Shown piece by piece: positions 7,803 through 16,874 of a stretch of DNA of 64,000 bases. Origin of the DNA: JANPBY01 sp963805505 (GTDB lineage Bacteria; Actinomycetota; Actinomycetes; DATJPE01); contig CAWDUP010000007.1 in assembly GCA_963805505.1 (NCBI GenBank), forward strand, positions 992,001 to 1,056,000. The letters are read 5' to 3'. The position numbers were made by a program, and so were the translations under genes. The notes beneath the pieces are model-generated. The model was not told where the DNA came from, did not search any database, and saw only the letters and a program-made list of their open reading frames with translations. Each line of letters opens with the position of its first letter. Position 1 is the stretch's first letter.

Positions 7803-8768
7803 TCAACCAGTGCGCGAGCTCGCCACGGTGACGACCGCTTTCTCAACGGCGTAGGCCGGATTACCGCCAGCTCCCTTGGCTTCGGCGTCCGCGAGCGCCA
7901 CCGCCGTGATCGCAGACGCGATGCCGTCGCCATCCCAACCCCGCAGCTGCCGCCTGACCACGTCGACCTTCCAGGGCGGCAGTCCGGCCTGGCGAGCGAC
8001 ATCCCCGGGCGACAGGCCGCGTGGAGCTGAAGCCACCCTGACCAAGGCCCTGAGCTGCGTCGCCAAGGCACTGGTCACGAGAACCGGCGACACCCCTGAC
8101 GCCAGAGCGTGGCGAAGCAGCTCGACCGCCTCACCCGTGCGACCTTCCACGGCACGATCGGCCACAGCGAACGACGTGACGTCTGCCCGACCCGCGTAGT
8201 AGCGGCGTACGGCAGCGACGTCGACCGTGCCAGCGGTGTCGGAGACCAGTTGCGAGCACGCGGAGGCGAGCTCCCGGACGTCATCGCCGACCGACTCCAG
8301 CAGCACCCGCGCGGCGGCATCGTCGATCTTGCGCCGGGCCGAGCGGAACTCGTGATTGACGAAGGCCAGTCGGTCGTTGAACTTCTTCAACGGGGCCGCT
8401 GCGACTTCCTCGGCGCCGGCCGCTCGAGCGCTGGTCAGCACGGCCTTGCCGCGGTTGGCCGCTCCAGAGTGCACCACGACCAGGTGCACATCGTCGGACG
8501 GGGACTCGACAAGAGCCACGACCTCTGCTGCCGCGTCCGCGGAGAGCTCGTGTGCGCGCCGGACCACGATGACTCTCGTGCCACCGAACAGCGACGGACT
8601 CGCCACCGCCGTGATCACCCCAGGCTCGACGCCAGGCTCGATCGTGTGCACCTCGGTGGCACTGTCCACCTCGAGCACCGCGGCCACCACCTTGGCGACG
8701 GCGCGGTCAGCCAGCAGCTCTTCGGTGCCGGTCACGAGAGTGACTCTTGGGATCATCGCGGTCAGCAT
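7803..8768 (-). CDS. holA: DNA polymerase III delta subunit
   Basis: 321 residues from ATG at 8768 (MLTAMIPRVTLVTGTEELLA); an inner ATG at 8756 is possible. The start VTLVTGTEELLADRAVAKVV is the delta-type AAA+ domain, which lacks a working Walker A. The middle LLESVGDDVRELASACSQLV and the C-terminal GLPPWKVDVVRRQLRGW match HolA domains II and III. Delta opens the beta clamp within the clamp loader. The gene follows comEC on the same strand and their ends are adjacent, so comEA-comEC-holA reads as one operon, as in many actinobacteria. It is convergent with rpsT. Confidence 0.93.
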   Translation of the reverse strand: MLTAMIPRVTLVTGTEELLADRAVAKVVAAVLEVDSATEVHTIEPGVEPGVITAVASPSLFGGTRVIVVRRAHELSADAAAEVVALVESPSDDVHLVVVHSGAANRGKAVLTSARAAGAEEVAAAPLKKFNDRLAFVNHEFRSARRKIDDAAARVLLESVGDDVRELASACSQLVSDTAGTVDVAAVRRYYAGRADVTSFAVADRAVEGRTGEAVELLRHALASGVSPVLVTSALATQLRALVRVASAPRGLSPGDVARQAGLPPWKVDVVRRQLRGWDGDGIASAITAVALADAEAKGAGGNPAYAVEKAVVTVASSRTG

Positions 8769-8799
8769 GCCACCCAGCACCCTCAGGCTCTCCCCCGGA

Positions 8800-11151
8800 T
8801 CACCTCCGTGGCACGAGCCGGAGGTCAGCGCCCGAACCGACGACCGCGATGTCGCCCGAGACGTCAGTGCGCAGGACAGGGACCCCAGCCCCGGAGTAGG
8901 CGGCAAGGGTCTCCGGGGCGGGATGGCCATACGTGTTGCCCGCGCCCACCGACACCACGGCGAGCCGCGGGGCGACGGTAGGCACCAGCTCGGGATCCTG
9001 CGAGCGAGAACCGTGGTGGGGCACCTTGACCACGTCGATCGGCGGATCCAACCCAGCGATCAGCGGGAGCAACGCGGCCTGGGCGGCGGCCTCGACGTCC
9101 CCGGTCAGCAGCAGCCGTACACCGCCGGTGTCCACTACCAGAACGATGCTGGCGTTGTTGGGATCCGACCCCTCCCCCCGGATCACGCGCACCGGCCAGA
9201 CGACCTGCCAGCGCACATCGCCGACCTGCCGCTGCTCTCCCACCACGGCCCGGCGCCACGGCATCCCCGCGGCAGCGAGCCAGCCGCGCAGCTCCTCGGC
9301 CTGCTCGGCTGGTTCGTCGAGCGGCCCCACCACCACCTCACCGACCGTGCGGTCGCCGAATGCTCCGGGCAGACCCTCGATGTGGTCGGCATGCAGATGA
9401 CTGAGGACGACGGCGTCGAGAGCTCTGACCCCAAGGTCTGACAAGCAACGGTCGACGGCGGCTGGATCTGGTCCGGCATCGACCAGCAGGGCGTGACCAG
9501 GACCGGTGGGCACGACGATGGCGTCACCCTGACCGACGTCGCAAATCACCGCGCGCGTGCCGACTGGCGGCCAGGGAGTCCGTGGCCCCAGCGGCGACAG
9601 CACAAGGAGCAGCACCGCCACAAGGCCGGCGGCCAGCCCTCGACGACGAATCAGGGCAGGTCCGGTCAGCCACCCCGTGAGCACCACGGCGACCAGGAGC
9701 AGGCCACCGGCAGTTCCCTCCGGCCACCCGACGGTCGCCCCGGGAAGCCGGGCCGAGATCCGCGCGACGGCCACGATCCAGGCGACCGGGATCCAAGCCA
9801 GATAGGCGAGCAGCTGAGCCAGACCCACCGACAGCGGTGCGATCAGTGCCATCAAGACGCCGAGCACTGTGGCTGGTGCCACGGCCGGCGCCACCAGCAG
9901 GTTCGCCGGGATGGCAACCATGCTGACGGTGCCCGACAGCATGACGATCACTGGCGCGCACACCAGCTGCGCGGCCGCCGGCACCGCGAGCGCGTCAGCC
10001 AACAGCTGCGGCATCCACCGCGCTAGCTGCTCGCGCCAGCCGGGCGCGACGACCAGGAGCCCGGCGGTGGCGAGAACGGAGAGCGCGAAGCCGTAGGACC
10101 TCCCGAGCCCCGGATCGATCAGGAGCAGCACCACGATGGCCGCGCACAGCGCCGGCACCCCAGCCGCGCGCCCACCGCGGCTGAGCGCAACGATCGCCAC
10201 GACCCCGCAGACCGTGGCCCGCAGGACCGACGGGTCAGGCCGGGCCAGGACCAAGAAGCCGAGCACCGCCAGCAGGCCCGCCCCTGAGACCATCCGGGCG
10301 CGCAGCCCGGCCCAGCGTGCAGCGAGCAGGGCCGCCGCCAGGACGATGGCCACGTTGGCGCCACTGACGGCTACCAGGTGGGTGAGTCCGGAAGTTCGGA
10401 AATCATCAACCACGTCCCCCGGCAGCGCCGTGGTGTCGCCAACCACCAGACCAGGCAGCAGACCGCGCTCGGCGGCCGGCAACGGAGTCGCCGCCTGGCG
10501 CAGACCGGCCCGCAGGACGCCAGCGACGCGTTGGAGCCGACTGGGCGGCCCCACCGACAACGGCGGCCCGCGAGCCAACAGCAGGGCGGCCGTTCTGTCG
10601 CCGGGTCGCGAGGGCGCGAGCCGTACGTCGGCTCGAACGTGCTGACTTGGCAACAAGCCTGCCCATTCCTCGGCCGAAGCAAGGACCACGACCGGGACGC
10701 GCGTGGTCCATCGGTGGCCGCGCGCGTCCAGGCGCTCCAGCCGCGCCGACACGAGCACCTGGTCCTGTGCCGGCCCGAATCCAAGGGTGCGCGCCGGCAA
10801 GCTTCGCGGGTCGCCGGTGACGACCAGCTCAACGGTCCCCACTGCTCGGTCGGTGGCGAGCTCGGTGATCAATCCGGTGTGCGTGACCTCGGCCCGAAGA
10901 ACGATCCCCACAACCACGGTGGCGGCGCACGCAAGGGCGGCGCCAAGCACCGTGCTCAGCCGACCGCGCCTGGCCAGCAACCCGATGGCCGTCAGGCCCG
11001 CGACAAGACCGACCCCGAGCGCGGCTCCTGGCCACCGCAACGCCAACGGCCCCGTGCCCAAGGCGGCCACCCAGGCGGCCAGCGCGGACGGAGCCAGCCT
11101 CAGGTCAGGACGCGCTCGTACCGACGCAGCGGCTTCGCGCGTCGCCGTCAC
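8800..11151 (-). CDS. comEC: ComEC/Rec2 DNA-uptake channel with metallo-beta-lactamase domain
   Basis: 783 residues from GTG at 11151, overlapping the comEA stop (GTGA). N-terminal membrane spans, then an OB-like segment (about 120-210). The Competence domain of roughly ten helices begins near LTHLVAVSGANVAIVLAAAL. The C-terminal MBL domain has CDVGQGDAIVVPTGPGHALL and the metal motif VLSHLHADHIEGLPG (HxHxDH), plus VPHHGSRSQD. ComEC translocates single-stranded DNA across the membrane, and the MBL domain is thought to degrade the other strand. All key motifs are intact, so the gene appears functional, though no type IV pilus genes are in the window. Confidence 0.95.
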   Translation of the reverse strand: MTATREAAASVRARPDLRLAPSALAAWVAALGTGPLALRWPGAALGVGLVAGLTAIGLLARRGRLSTVLGAALACAATVVVGIVLRAEVTHTGLITELATDRAVGTVELVVTGDPRSLPARTLGFGPAQDQVLVSARLERLDARGHRWTTRVPVVVLASAEEWAGLLPSQHVRADVRLAPSRPGDRTAALLLARGPPLSVGPPSRLQRVAGVLRAGLRQAATPLPAAERGLLPGLVVGDTTALPGDVVDDFRTSGLTHLVAVSGANVAIVLAAALLAARWAGLRARMVSGAGLLAVLGFLVLARPDPSVLRATVCGVVAIVALSRGGRAAGVPALCAAIVVLLLIDPGLGRSYGFALSVLATAGLLVVAPGWREQLARWMPQLLADALAVPAAAQLVCAPVIVMLSGTVSMVAIPANLLVAPAVAPATVLGVLMALIAPLSVGLAQLLAYLAWIPVAWIVAVARISARLPGATVGWPEGTAGGLLLVAVVLTGWLTGPALIRRRGLAAGLVAVLLLVLSPLGPRTPWPPVGTRAVICDVGQGDAIVVPTGPGHALLVDAGPDPAAVDRCLSDLGVRALDAVVLSHLHADHIEGLPGAFGDRTVGEVVVGPLDEPAEQAEELRGWLAAAGMPWRRAVVGEQRQVGDVRWQVVWPVRVIRGEGSDPNNASIVLVVDTGGVRLLLTGDVEAAAQAALLPLIAGLDPPIDVVKVPHHGSRSQDPELVPTVAPRLAVVSVGAGNTYGHPAPETLAAYSGAGVPVLRTDVSGDIAVVGSGADLRLVPRR

Positions 11152-12023
11152 ACGCGGACCCGCGGCGCCAGGTCGGCGAACCGGGCCTCCGCGATTCCGG
11201 AGACCTCCAGCAGTTCGTCGATCGAGGAGAACCGGCCGTGCTCGGTACGCCAGTCGATGATCCGCTGGCCCAACACTGGACCAACGCCCGGCAGAGTCTC
11301 CAGCTGGTCGAGGGTGGCCGAGTTCAGGTCGAGCAGGCCGCCACCCGCTGCGCCCTCGGCCGTGCCTGACGCGCCCGCAGGGGCCGCAGCTGCCTGCACG
11401 CCGACGAGGACCTGCTCACCGTCGGCCAGCACCCGGGCGAGGTTGAGCGACGTCAGATCCACGGCGCCGCGTACGCCGCCGGCCGCCTCGATCGCATCAA
11501 TGACTCGAGAGCCGAGGGGCAGCGTGACCACTCCCGGGCTGCGGACCTTGCCCGCGACATCGACGACGATCTCGCCGGCCGGGCTCGCGGAGGTGGCACC
11601 GATCGGTTGCTGCATCGGTCCAAGGGAGGTGCCGAGCCCTGCAGACGGATCAACAGCCGCAGAGGGCACCACGGGGACGACGGCGTCGACCGCGCGTGCC
11701 CGCCAGGCATAAGAGCCGGCCAGGACCAGGGCGGCCGCGGCGAGCAGGGCGACCCCCGCGGCCGCCGCACGGCTGATCCCGAGCCGGCCATCACGGACGG
11801 TGACTGGAACTCGCTCGACCAGAGCCCCAAGGCTGGGACGCGTTGGCCCGCTCGGTGCGACCGCACGACCCTCCTCAAGCTCCGGGTCCTCGCGCTCTGG
11901 CCAACGGTCCTGGGTTTGGGGCAAAGCCACCTCCGGACGGACGGTCGGCTGCGCGAGCGCGCGCAACCGACGACGCGCGCTGGCCACCACCTCGTCAGGA
12001 ACGCGACGAGCTGGCCAGGGCAT
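11148..12023 (-). CDS. comEA: ComEA-type DNA-binding helix-hairpin-helix protein
   Basis: 291 residues from ATG at 12023; the preceding TTG is in frame but less likely. A cytoplasmic Arg-rich N-terminus of about 90 residues precedes one transmembrane span (AAAGVALLAAAALVLAGSYA). A SLBB-like domain follows (GEIVVDVAGKVRSPGVVTLP). The C-terminal pair of HhH motifs reads LLDLNSATLDQLETLPGVGP and ISSIDELLEVSGI-like FSSIDELLEVSGIAEARFAD. It binds incoming duplex DNA outside the membrane and hands it to ComEC. It overlaps comEC by 4 bp. The long cytoplasmic lead is typical of actinobacterial ComEA. Confidence 0.93.
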   Translation of the reverse strand: MPWPARRVPDEVVASARRRLRALAQPTVRPEVALPQTQDRWPEREDPELEEGRAVAPSGPTRPSLGALVERVPVTVRDGRLGISRAAAAGVALLAAAALVLAGSYAWRARAVDAVVPVVPSAAVDPSAGLGTSLGPMQQPIGATSASPAGEIVVDVAGKVRSPGVVTLPLGSRVIDAIEAAGGVRGAVDLTSLNLARVLADGEQVLVGVQAAAAPAGASGTAEGAAGGGLLDLNSATLDQLETLPGVGPVLGQRIIDWRTEHGRFSSIDELLEVSGIAEARFADLAPRVRV

Positions 12024-12100
12024 CAACGCAGGTTCGTCGTCCTTCTAGCGCCGTGGCGTCCCCCAACGGAATCTGTGGACCGAGACCTGCTGGGGACGAC

Positions 12101-12568
12101 TCACATCCAGCGACGAACCCGCCGCGTGTAGTCGTCGTATGGCGCACCAAACCGCGCCCGAAGGAACCGCTCTTCGGGGAGGATCGCGCCCCAGCGGATG
12201 AGCAGCACAGCGGCCGGGAACAGCGCGAGGCCCCAGAACGTAGGGGCCAGCAACGCCAGTCCGAGATAGAGCGCGAGCAGTCCGACGTACAACGGGTTGC
12301 GCGACAGGCGGTACGGCCCCGTCTCGATGATCGCGTGGGTCGACTGCCCGGGAAGCAGTCCGGTCTCGTGCCGCCGAAACAGCCACAGCGACCAACCGTT
12401 CCACCCGGCGAAGAACAGCATCAGCGCCCAGCCGACCGGAACCCACCACCCACCGAGGGCGATCGGATCACCCCAGAGCAGCGTGCCCAGCCAACCGACG
12501 AGCAACGGAGCGCCGACTGCGACCGGCGGCCAGAGCCGAAACGACACTGCTTCCGCCGATCCGCTCAC
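12101..12568 (-). CDS. Isoprenylcysteine/phospholipid methyltransferase-like membrane protein
   Basis: 155 residues, four to five membrane spans. The C-terminal half carries the ICMT/PEMT signature: IIETGPYRLSRNPLYVGLLA (the R-N-P-x-Y SAM-contact motif) and the EE at PEERFLRARFGAPYDDYTRR. Such enzymes methylate isoprenoid or lipid head groups with S-adenosylmethionine. Bacterial members often have no known substrate. It lies between comEA and plsY, all on the minus strand with short gaps, so it may share a transcript with plsY. I infer a lipid-modifying role but cannot specify it. Confidence 0.8.
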   Translation of the reverse strand: MSGSAEAVSFRLWPPVAVGAPLLVGWLGTLLWGDPIALGGWWVPVGWALMLFFAGWNGWSLWLFRRHETGLLPGQSTHAIIETGPYRLSRNPLYVGLLALYLGLALLAPTFWGLALFPAAVLLIRWGAILPEERFLRARFGAPYDDYTRRVRRWM

Positions 12569-12610
12569 CGTGATCCCTTGTCTGCGTCGCCGGGCGTCAG
12601 CGCACCGGCC

Positions 12611-13210
12611 TCAGGGAGTAGCTTGGCGCGGGCCGTTGCGCCAACGGTCGATCAGGTTGTTCTTGTGCCGCCACAGGACGATCAGCGCCAGCGCGGACGC
12701 CCAGACAACCGTGGCGAGCTGGTCGTCGGGCTGGGCGACCCCGAACAGCAACGAACCCACCAGCAGCGAGGCAGCCGCCGCGACCGATGCCAGCGCCACC
12801 CACCGGGTGAGGATGAACACCACCAGGAACACTCCGATGCATGCCAGCGCGGCCAGCGGGTGCACGCCGAGGATCGCCCCCAACGAGGTGGCCACGCCCT
12901 TTCCCCCGTGTCCTCGCAGCCAAGGGGACGTGCAGTGCCCGAGCACCGCAGCCACACCGGCCACGAGAGGGGGCACCTCGCCGAACGGCAGAAACATCAA
13001 TGTGGGAACAAGGCCTTTCGCGATGTCGAGAAGGCCGACCACGACACCCGTTCGGCGCCCCAGGACGCGACCGACGTTCGTGGCTCCCGGGTTGCCCGAT
13101 CCCGAGCGCGAGATGTCGATTCCTCTGGCCCGCGCGATCAGCGTCGCCGGGGACAGGCCACCGATCAGATAGCCGACCACAGCCGCGAGGACCAGCACCA
13201 GAGTGGTCAC
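12611..13210 (-). CDS. plsY: Glycerol-3-phosphate acyltransferase PlsY
   Basis: 199 residues from GTG at 13210, five predicted membrane spans. The three PlsY loop motifs are present: GYLIGGLSPATLIARARGID with SGNPGATN, the second loop GGKGVATSLGAILGVHP, and a third region near LIVLWRHKNNLIDRW. PlsY transfers acyl from acyl-phosphate to glycerol-3-phosphate, the first committed step of phospholipid synthesis, in the plasma membrane. The partner PlsX is not in the window. It is separated from degV by an 80-bp gap with no clear terminator, so it may be expressed with upstream genes. Confidence 0.95.
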   Translation of the reverse strand: MTTLVLVLAAVVGYLIGGLSPATLIARARGIDISRSGSGNPGATNVGRVLGRRTGVVVGLLDIAKGLVPTLMFLPFGEVPPLVAGVAAVLGHCTSPWLRGHGGKGVATSLGAILGVHPLAALACIGVFLVVFILTRWVALASVAAAASLLVGSLLFGVAQPDDQLATVVWASALALIVLWRHKNNLIDRWRNGPRQATP

Positions 13211-13290
13211 TCAGCCAACCGCCCAGCGCTGCACGCCACCGTCACCCGTCCGGCCCCGACCCCACAGCAGAACCTGATCCCAGGCACTCA

Positions 13291-14148
13291 TCACGGTTCA
13301 CGAGGACTGACCGCCACAGCGACCAGGCCTGGCCCGACGTGCGTCCCCACCACGGCACCCACCTCGTCGACCACGAGATCCACCAAGCCTGGGATGCGTT
13401 CATGCAGCTGGTCGGCCACGGCGGCGGCGCGGGCCGCCGCCGCCAGGTGCTGCACCGCAACATCTACTCGCCGCTCGCCAGCGCACGTGACGGCGAGCTC
13501 CTCGAGGCGGGCCAGGCCGCGCGATGCCGTACGTACCTTCTCCAACGGGGCCAACGTCCCGTCAGCCAGGTGCAGCAACGGCTTGACCGCAAGTGCCGAG
13601 CCCAACCGCGCCGCCGCCGGGCCGATCCGGCCGCCGCGGCGGAGGTATTCGAGCGTGTCCACGTAGATGAAGGTCCGGGTTCCGGCGCAGCAGTCCGTCA
13701 CCGCTTGCGCCACCTGCTCCCCCGAGGAGTTCCGTGAAGCAGCCCTGGCGCCGGCCAGCACGCCGAAGCCGAGCGCCATCGCGATCGCGCGCGAGTCGAC
13801 GACGTGCACCGGCACGGGTGCGTCGGTCGCGGCGAGCCGGGCGGAGTCGACCGTCCCAGACAGCTCGGCCGAGAGGTGCGCCGACACGATCTCGGTGGCA
13901 CCTTCGTCGGCCAGCCGTTCGTAGGTCTGAGCGAAAGCCGCCGGCGACGGGCGCGACGTCGTGACCGTCTGCCCGTCGCGGAGAGCGGCCACGATGTCGG
14001 CCGCCTCCACCTCGCGCTCATCGCGAGCCACTCCCCCGACGATCACCTCGACCGGGACGACGGACAACCCATGGGCGGCGATCAGCGCAGTGGGCAGGTA
14101 AGCCGTCGAGTCGGTGACCAGTGCGACTCGTCCAGCCCGTCCTGCCAT
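13291..14148 (-). CDS. DegV-family fatty-acid-binding protein
   Basis: 285 residues. The N-terminus VALVTDSTAYLPTALIAAHG is the DegV lipid-head motif, followed by VTTSRPSPAAFAQTYERLAD with the second conserved TSxPSP motif, and RRGGRIGPAAARLGSALAVK, a third family hallmark. DegV/FakB proteins hold a fatty acid so that a FakA-type kinase can phosphorylate it. Acyl-phosphate is also the PlsY donor, so its position next to plsY makes metabolic sense. M. tuberculosis has a DegV gene in the same genomic place. Fatty-acid binding is inferred from family. Confidence 0.9.
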   Translation of the reverse strand: MAGRAGRVALVTDSTAYLPTALIAAHGLSVVPVEVIVGGVARDEREVEAADIVAALRDGQTVTTSRPSPAAFAQTYERLADEGATEIVSAHLSAELSGTVDSARLAATDAPVPVHVVDSRAIAMALGFGVLAGARAASRNSSGEQVAQAVTDCCAGTRTFIYVDTLEYLRRGGRIGPAAARLGSALAVKPLLHLADGTLAPLEKVRTASRGLARLEELAVTCAGERRVDVAVQHLAAAARAAAVADQLHERIPGLVDLVVDEVGAVVGTHVGPGLVAVAVSPREP

Positions 14149-14170
14149 GGGCGAAGGCTACTGCCCCCGA

Positions 14171-14225
14171 AAGTGGTCACAGGTGGCCGACCTGGCCACC
14201 GAAATGCCCGAATCTTCGACCACTT
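14171..14225. terminator. Nested hairpin between leuS and degV
   Basis: Outer arms AAGTGGTC (14171-14178) and GACCACTT (14218-14225) enclose an inner perfect stem GGTGGCC-GACCT-GGCCACC (14182-14200). The whole structure lies 15 bp downstream of the leuS stop and 23 bp upstream of the degV start. No U-tract follows on the minus strand. It could end leuS transcription or lower degV read-through. Confidence 0.5.
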
Positions 14226-14239
14226 CTGCCCGAGAGGGT

Positions 14240-16741
14240 TCAGCTGGGGACGACGTTCACCAGCTTGGGTGCCCGGACGATCACGGTACGGATCGCGCGG
14301 CCGTCCAAAGCCTTGACCACGGCGGGCGCAGCCAAAGCCAACGCGCGCAGCGAGTCCTCGTCGATGTCGGGCGCTACGTCCAGTCGCTCCCGCACCTTGC
14401 CCGCGACCTGCACCACGCACGTGACCGAGTCCTCGACCAGCAGCGCCTCGTCGACGGTTGGCCAGCCGGCCAACGCGACCGTCGGTTCGTGGCCCAGCAG
14501 CGACCAGCACTCCTCCGCGGTGTACGGCGCGAAGAGCGACAGCGCGATGGCCACGGACTCGGCGGCCTCCCGGACCGCCGGGTCGGCTGGGCCGCACCCG
14601 CTGTCGATGGCCTTGCGGGTCGCGTTGACCAGCTCCATCACCCGGGCCACGGCCACGTTGAACCGTGCTGACTCCACGGCCACGGCGATGTCACGCACGG
14701 TGCGGTGAGTGACCTTGCGCAATCCGGTGTCACCGGTCGAAGGATCGCAGCCCAGCGGAGCACGTACGTCTCCCGCCAGCCGGCGGGCGCGCGCGAGGAA
14801 GCGTCCCGAGCCGTGGGCCGAGACGTCGGCCCAGTCGATGTCGTCCTCCGGCGGTCCGGCGAACACCATCGTCAGCCGGACCGCGTCCACGCCATGGGTG
14901 TCCAGCTCACCCGACAGCGCCACCATGTTGCCGCGCGACTTGCTCATGGCGGAGCCGTTCATCCCGACCATGCCTTGGTTCAGCAGGTTGGTGAAGGGTT
15001 CCTCGAAGTCGACCATCCCGATGTCGTGCAACACCTTGGTGAAGAAGCGGCTGTAGAGCAGGTGCAAGATCGCGTGGGTGACCCCGCCGATGTATTGATC
15101 GACGGGCAGCCAGCGCTTCAGTTCCTCCGCGTCGAAGGCGACGTCGTCGCTGTGCGGGGAGACGAAGCGCAGGAAGTACCACGACGAGTCGACGAAGGTG
15201 TCCATCGTGTCGCTGTCGCGCGTTGCCGGGCCGCCACACGTCGGACACGTCGTGGTGATCCAGTCGGTGAGGGCACCCAGGGGCGAGGTTCCCTTGGGGG
15301 TCAGGTCGATCCCGGCAGCGTCCGGCAGGAGTACCGGCAGCTGATCGTCGGGCACCGCCACCTCGCCGTGATCCGGGCAGTGCACGATCGGGATCGGTGC
15401 CCCCCAGAACCGTTGACGCGAGATCAGCCAGTCACGCAACCGGTAGTTGACCGCGGAACGCCCCCTGCCCTCAGCGGCCAGGATCTCGGTGATCCGGGTG
15501 ATCGCTTCGGCCTTGCGCAGCCCGTCCAGCGGTCCGCTGTTGATGAGCTCCCCATCCCCAGGCGTCGCGATACCGCTGGTCGCCGGGTCCTCCTCCTCGG
15601 TGGCGACCACGACACGAACGGGCAGCTCGAAGGTCCGCGCGAAGTCGAGGTCGCGCTGGTCATGGGCCGGCACGGCCATGATCGCTCCCGTGCCGTAGTC
15701 GGCCAGAACGTAGTCGGCCGCCCACACCTGGATGCGTTCGCCGTTGACCGGGTTGATCGCGTAGCGGTGCAAGAAGACCCCGGTCTTCTCCTTGTCGGTC
15801 GAGAGCCGCTCGATCTCGGTCTTGGCCTTGACCTGCTCGAGGTAGGCCTCGAAGTCAGCCTCGGCCGGGCTGCCGGCCGCCAGCTCGGCCGCCAGGTCGG
15901 AGTCGGCGGCGACCACGAAGAACGTTGCGCCGTACAACGTGTCCGGCCGGGTCGTGTAGACCGTGATCGGCTCGTCGCGACCCTCGATCACGAACTCGAC
16001 CTCGGCGCCGGTCGAGCGCCCGATCCAGTTGCGCTGCATGGTCAGGACCTTGTCCGGCCAGTGACCCTCCAGCTGATCCATGTCGGCCAGCAGCCGATCG
16101 GCGTAGTCGGTGATCTTCATGTACCACTGGGTCAGCTTCTTCTTCGTGACCGGCGTGTCGCAGCGCTCGCACAGCCCACCGATGACCTGTTCGTTGGCCA
16201 GCACGGTCTGGTCCTTCGGGCACCAGTTGACGTGGCTGGCCTTGCGGTAGGCCAAGCCGCGCTCGAAGAACCGCAGGAACAGCCACTGGCTCCACCGGTA
16301 GTACTCCGGGTCGCACGTGTTCAGAGTCCGGTCCCAGTCGAAGGAGCATGCATAGCGGCGCATGGACTCCTTCTGCACGGCGATGTTCTCGTAGGTCCAC
16401 ACCCGCGGGTCCGCGCCGCGCTGGATGGCTGCGTTCTCGGCGTTCAGCCCGAACGCGTCCCACCCGATCGGGTGCATGACGTTGAAACCACGCTGGATCC
16501 AGTACCGCGCGGGTACGTCGCCGATGGCGTAGGCCTCTGCGTGACCCATGTGCAGGTCGCCCGACGGGTAGGGAAACATGTCGAGGACGTACTTCTTGGG
16601 GCGTTCGTCGTCCGGGCGGCTGCTGCGAAACGGTGCGAGCTCGTCCCAGACGGCCAGCCACTTGTCCTGCATCGCCTGGATGTCGAACGGCGCATCAGCA
16701 GCCGCCGTACGCCCACTCGTCTCGTCGCGGATCTCGGTCAT
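14240..16741 (-). CDS. leuS: Leucyl-tRNA synthetase
   Basis: 833 residues from ATG at 16741. I chose this start because GAGGACGCC precedes it; the upstream in-frame ATG (16762) and GTG (16777) have no ribosome binding site. The HIGH-type motif is PYPSGDLHMGHAEAY near residue 57-71. The zinc/editing (CP1) region includes CPKDQTVLANEQVIGGLCER, and KMSKS appears as MSKSRGNMV near 615. It charges tRNA-Leu and edits norvaline/isoleucine. The gene is preceded by an attenuator-like leader (16801-16906) with a Leu-rich mini-ORF, so expression probably responds to leucyl-tRNA supply. Confidence 0.97.
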   Translation of the reverse strand: MTEIRDETSGRTAAADAPFDIQAMQDKWLAVWDELAPFRSSRPDDERPKKYVLDMFPYPSGDLHMGHAEAYAIGDVPARYWIQRGFNVMHPIGWDAFGLNAENAAIQRGADPRVWTYENIAVQKESMRRYACSFDWDRTLNTCDPEYYRWSQWLFLRFFERGLAYRKASHVNWCPKDQTVLANEQVIGGLCERCDTPVTKKKLTQWYMKITDYADRLLADMDQLEGHWPDKVLTMQRNWIGRSTGAEVEFVIEGRDEPITVYTTRPDTLYGATFFVVAADSDLAAELAAGSPAEADFEAYLEQVKAKTEIERLSTDKEKTGVFLHRYAINPVNGERIQVWAADYVLADYGTGAIMAVPAHDQRDLDFARTFELPVRVVVATEEEDPATSGIATPGDGELINSGPLDGLRKAEAITRITEILAAEGRGRSAVNYRLRDWLISRQRFWGAPIPIVHCPDHGEVAVPDDQLPVLLPDAAGIDLTPKGTSPLGALTDWITTTCPTCGGPATRDSDTMDTFVDSSWYFLRFVSPHSDDVAFDAEELKRWLPVDQYIGGVTHAILHLLYSRFFTKVLHDIGMVDFEEPFTNLLNQGMVGMNGSAMSKSRGNMVALSGELDTHGVDAVRLTMVFAGPPEDDIDWADVSAHGSGRFLARARRLAGDVRAPLGCDPSTGDTGLRKVTHRTVRDIAVAVESARFNVAVARVMELVNATRKAIDSGCGPADPAVREAAESVAIALSLFAPYTAEECWSLLGHEPTVALAGWPTVDEALLVEDSVTCVVQVAGKVRERLDVAPDIDEDSLRALALAAPAVVKALDGRAIRTVIVRAPKLVNVVPS

Positions 16742-16800
16742 GGCGTCCTCGTGACTGGTCATCGAACTGGTCGGCACTGAACCCGGGAAATCATTGAGGC

Positions 16801-16837
16801 AAGAAAAAGACCCCTCGCCGTGGTGGCAGAAGGGGTC
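16801..16837 (-). terminator. Intrinsic terminator/attenuator in the leuS leader
   Basis: On the minus strand GACCCCT (16837-16831) and AGGGGTC (16815-16809) form a perfect 7-bp stem with a 15-nt loop, followed at once by TTTTTCTT. It lies about 60 bp upstream of the leuS start and after a Leu-codon mini-ORF. A U-tract of this quality is rare in so GC-rich a genome. The position upstream of leuS, not after a gene, indicates attenuation. Confidence 0.8.
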
Positions 16838-16874
16838 GCCGCGCTGACGTCCTGTTCGGTTCCGTCAACGCGGC
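16838..16874 (-). promoter_or_regulatory. Leader stem 1:2 of the leuS attenuator
   Basis: GCCGCGTTGAC (16874-16864) pairs with GTCAGCGCGGC (16848-16838) over 11 positions with one G-U. The first arm contains the stop codon of the leader ORF and the second arm directly abuts the terminator stem. A ribosome paused on the Leu codons would sit at the edge of arm 1 and could open this stem, which is the classical geometry of ribosome-mediated attenuation. I did not find an unambiguous antiterminator partner. Confidence 0.6.

Noticed and set aside
7202..8071. Long upstream extension of the lipoprotein frame
   Set aside because: Runs antisense through rpsT and the holA end; the signal peptide start defines the true gene.
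11843..13666. 607-residue plus-strand open frame opposite comEA, the methyltransferase and plsY
   Set aside because: Arg/Pro/Gln-rich shadow of well-supported minus-strand genes; no motif and typical of GC-rich antisense frames.
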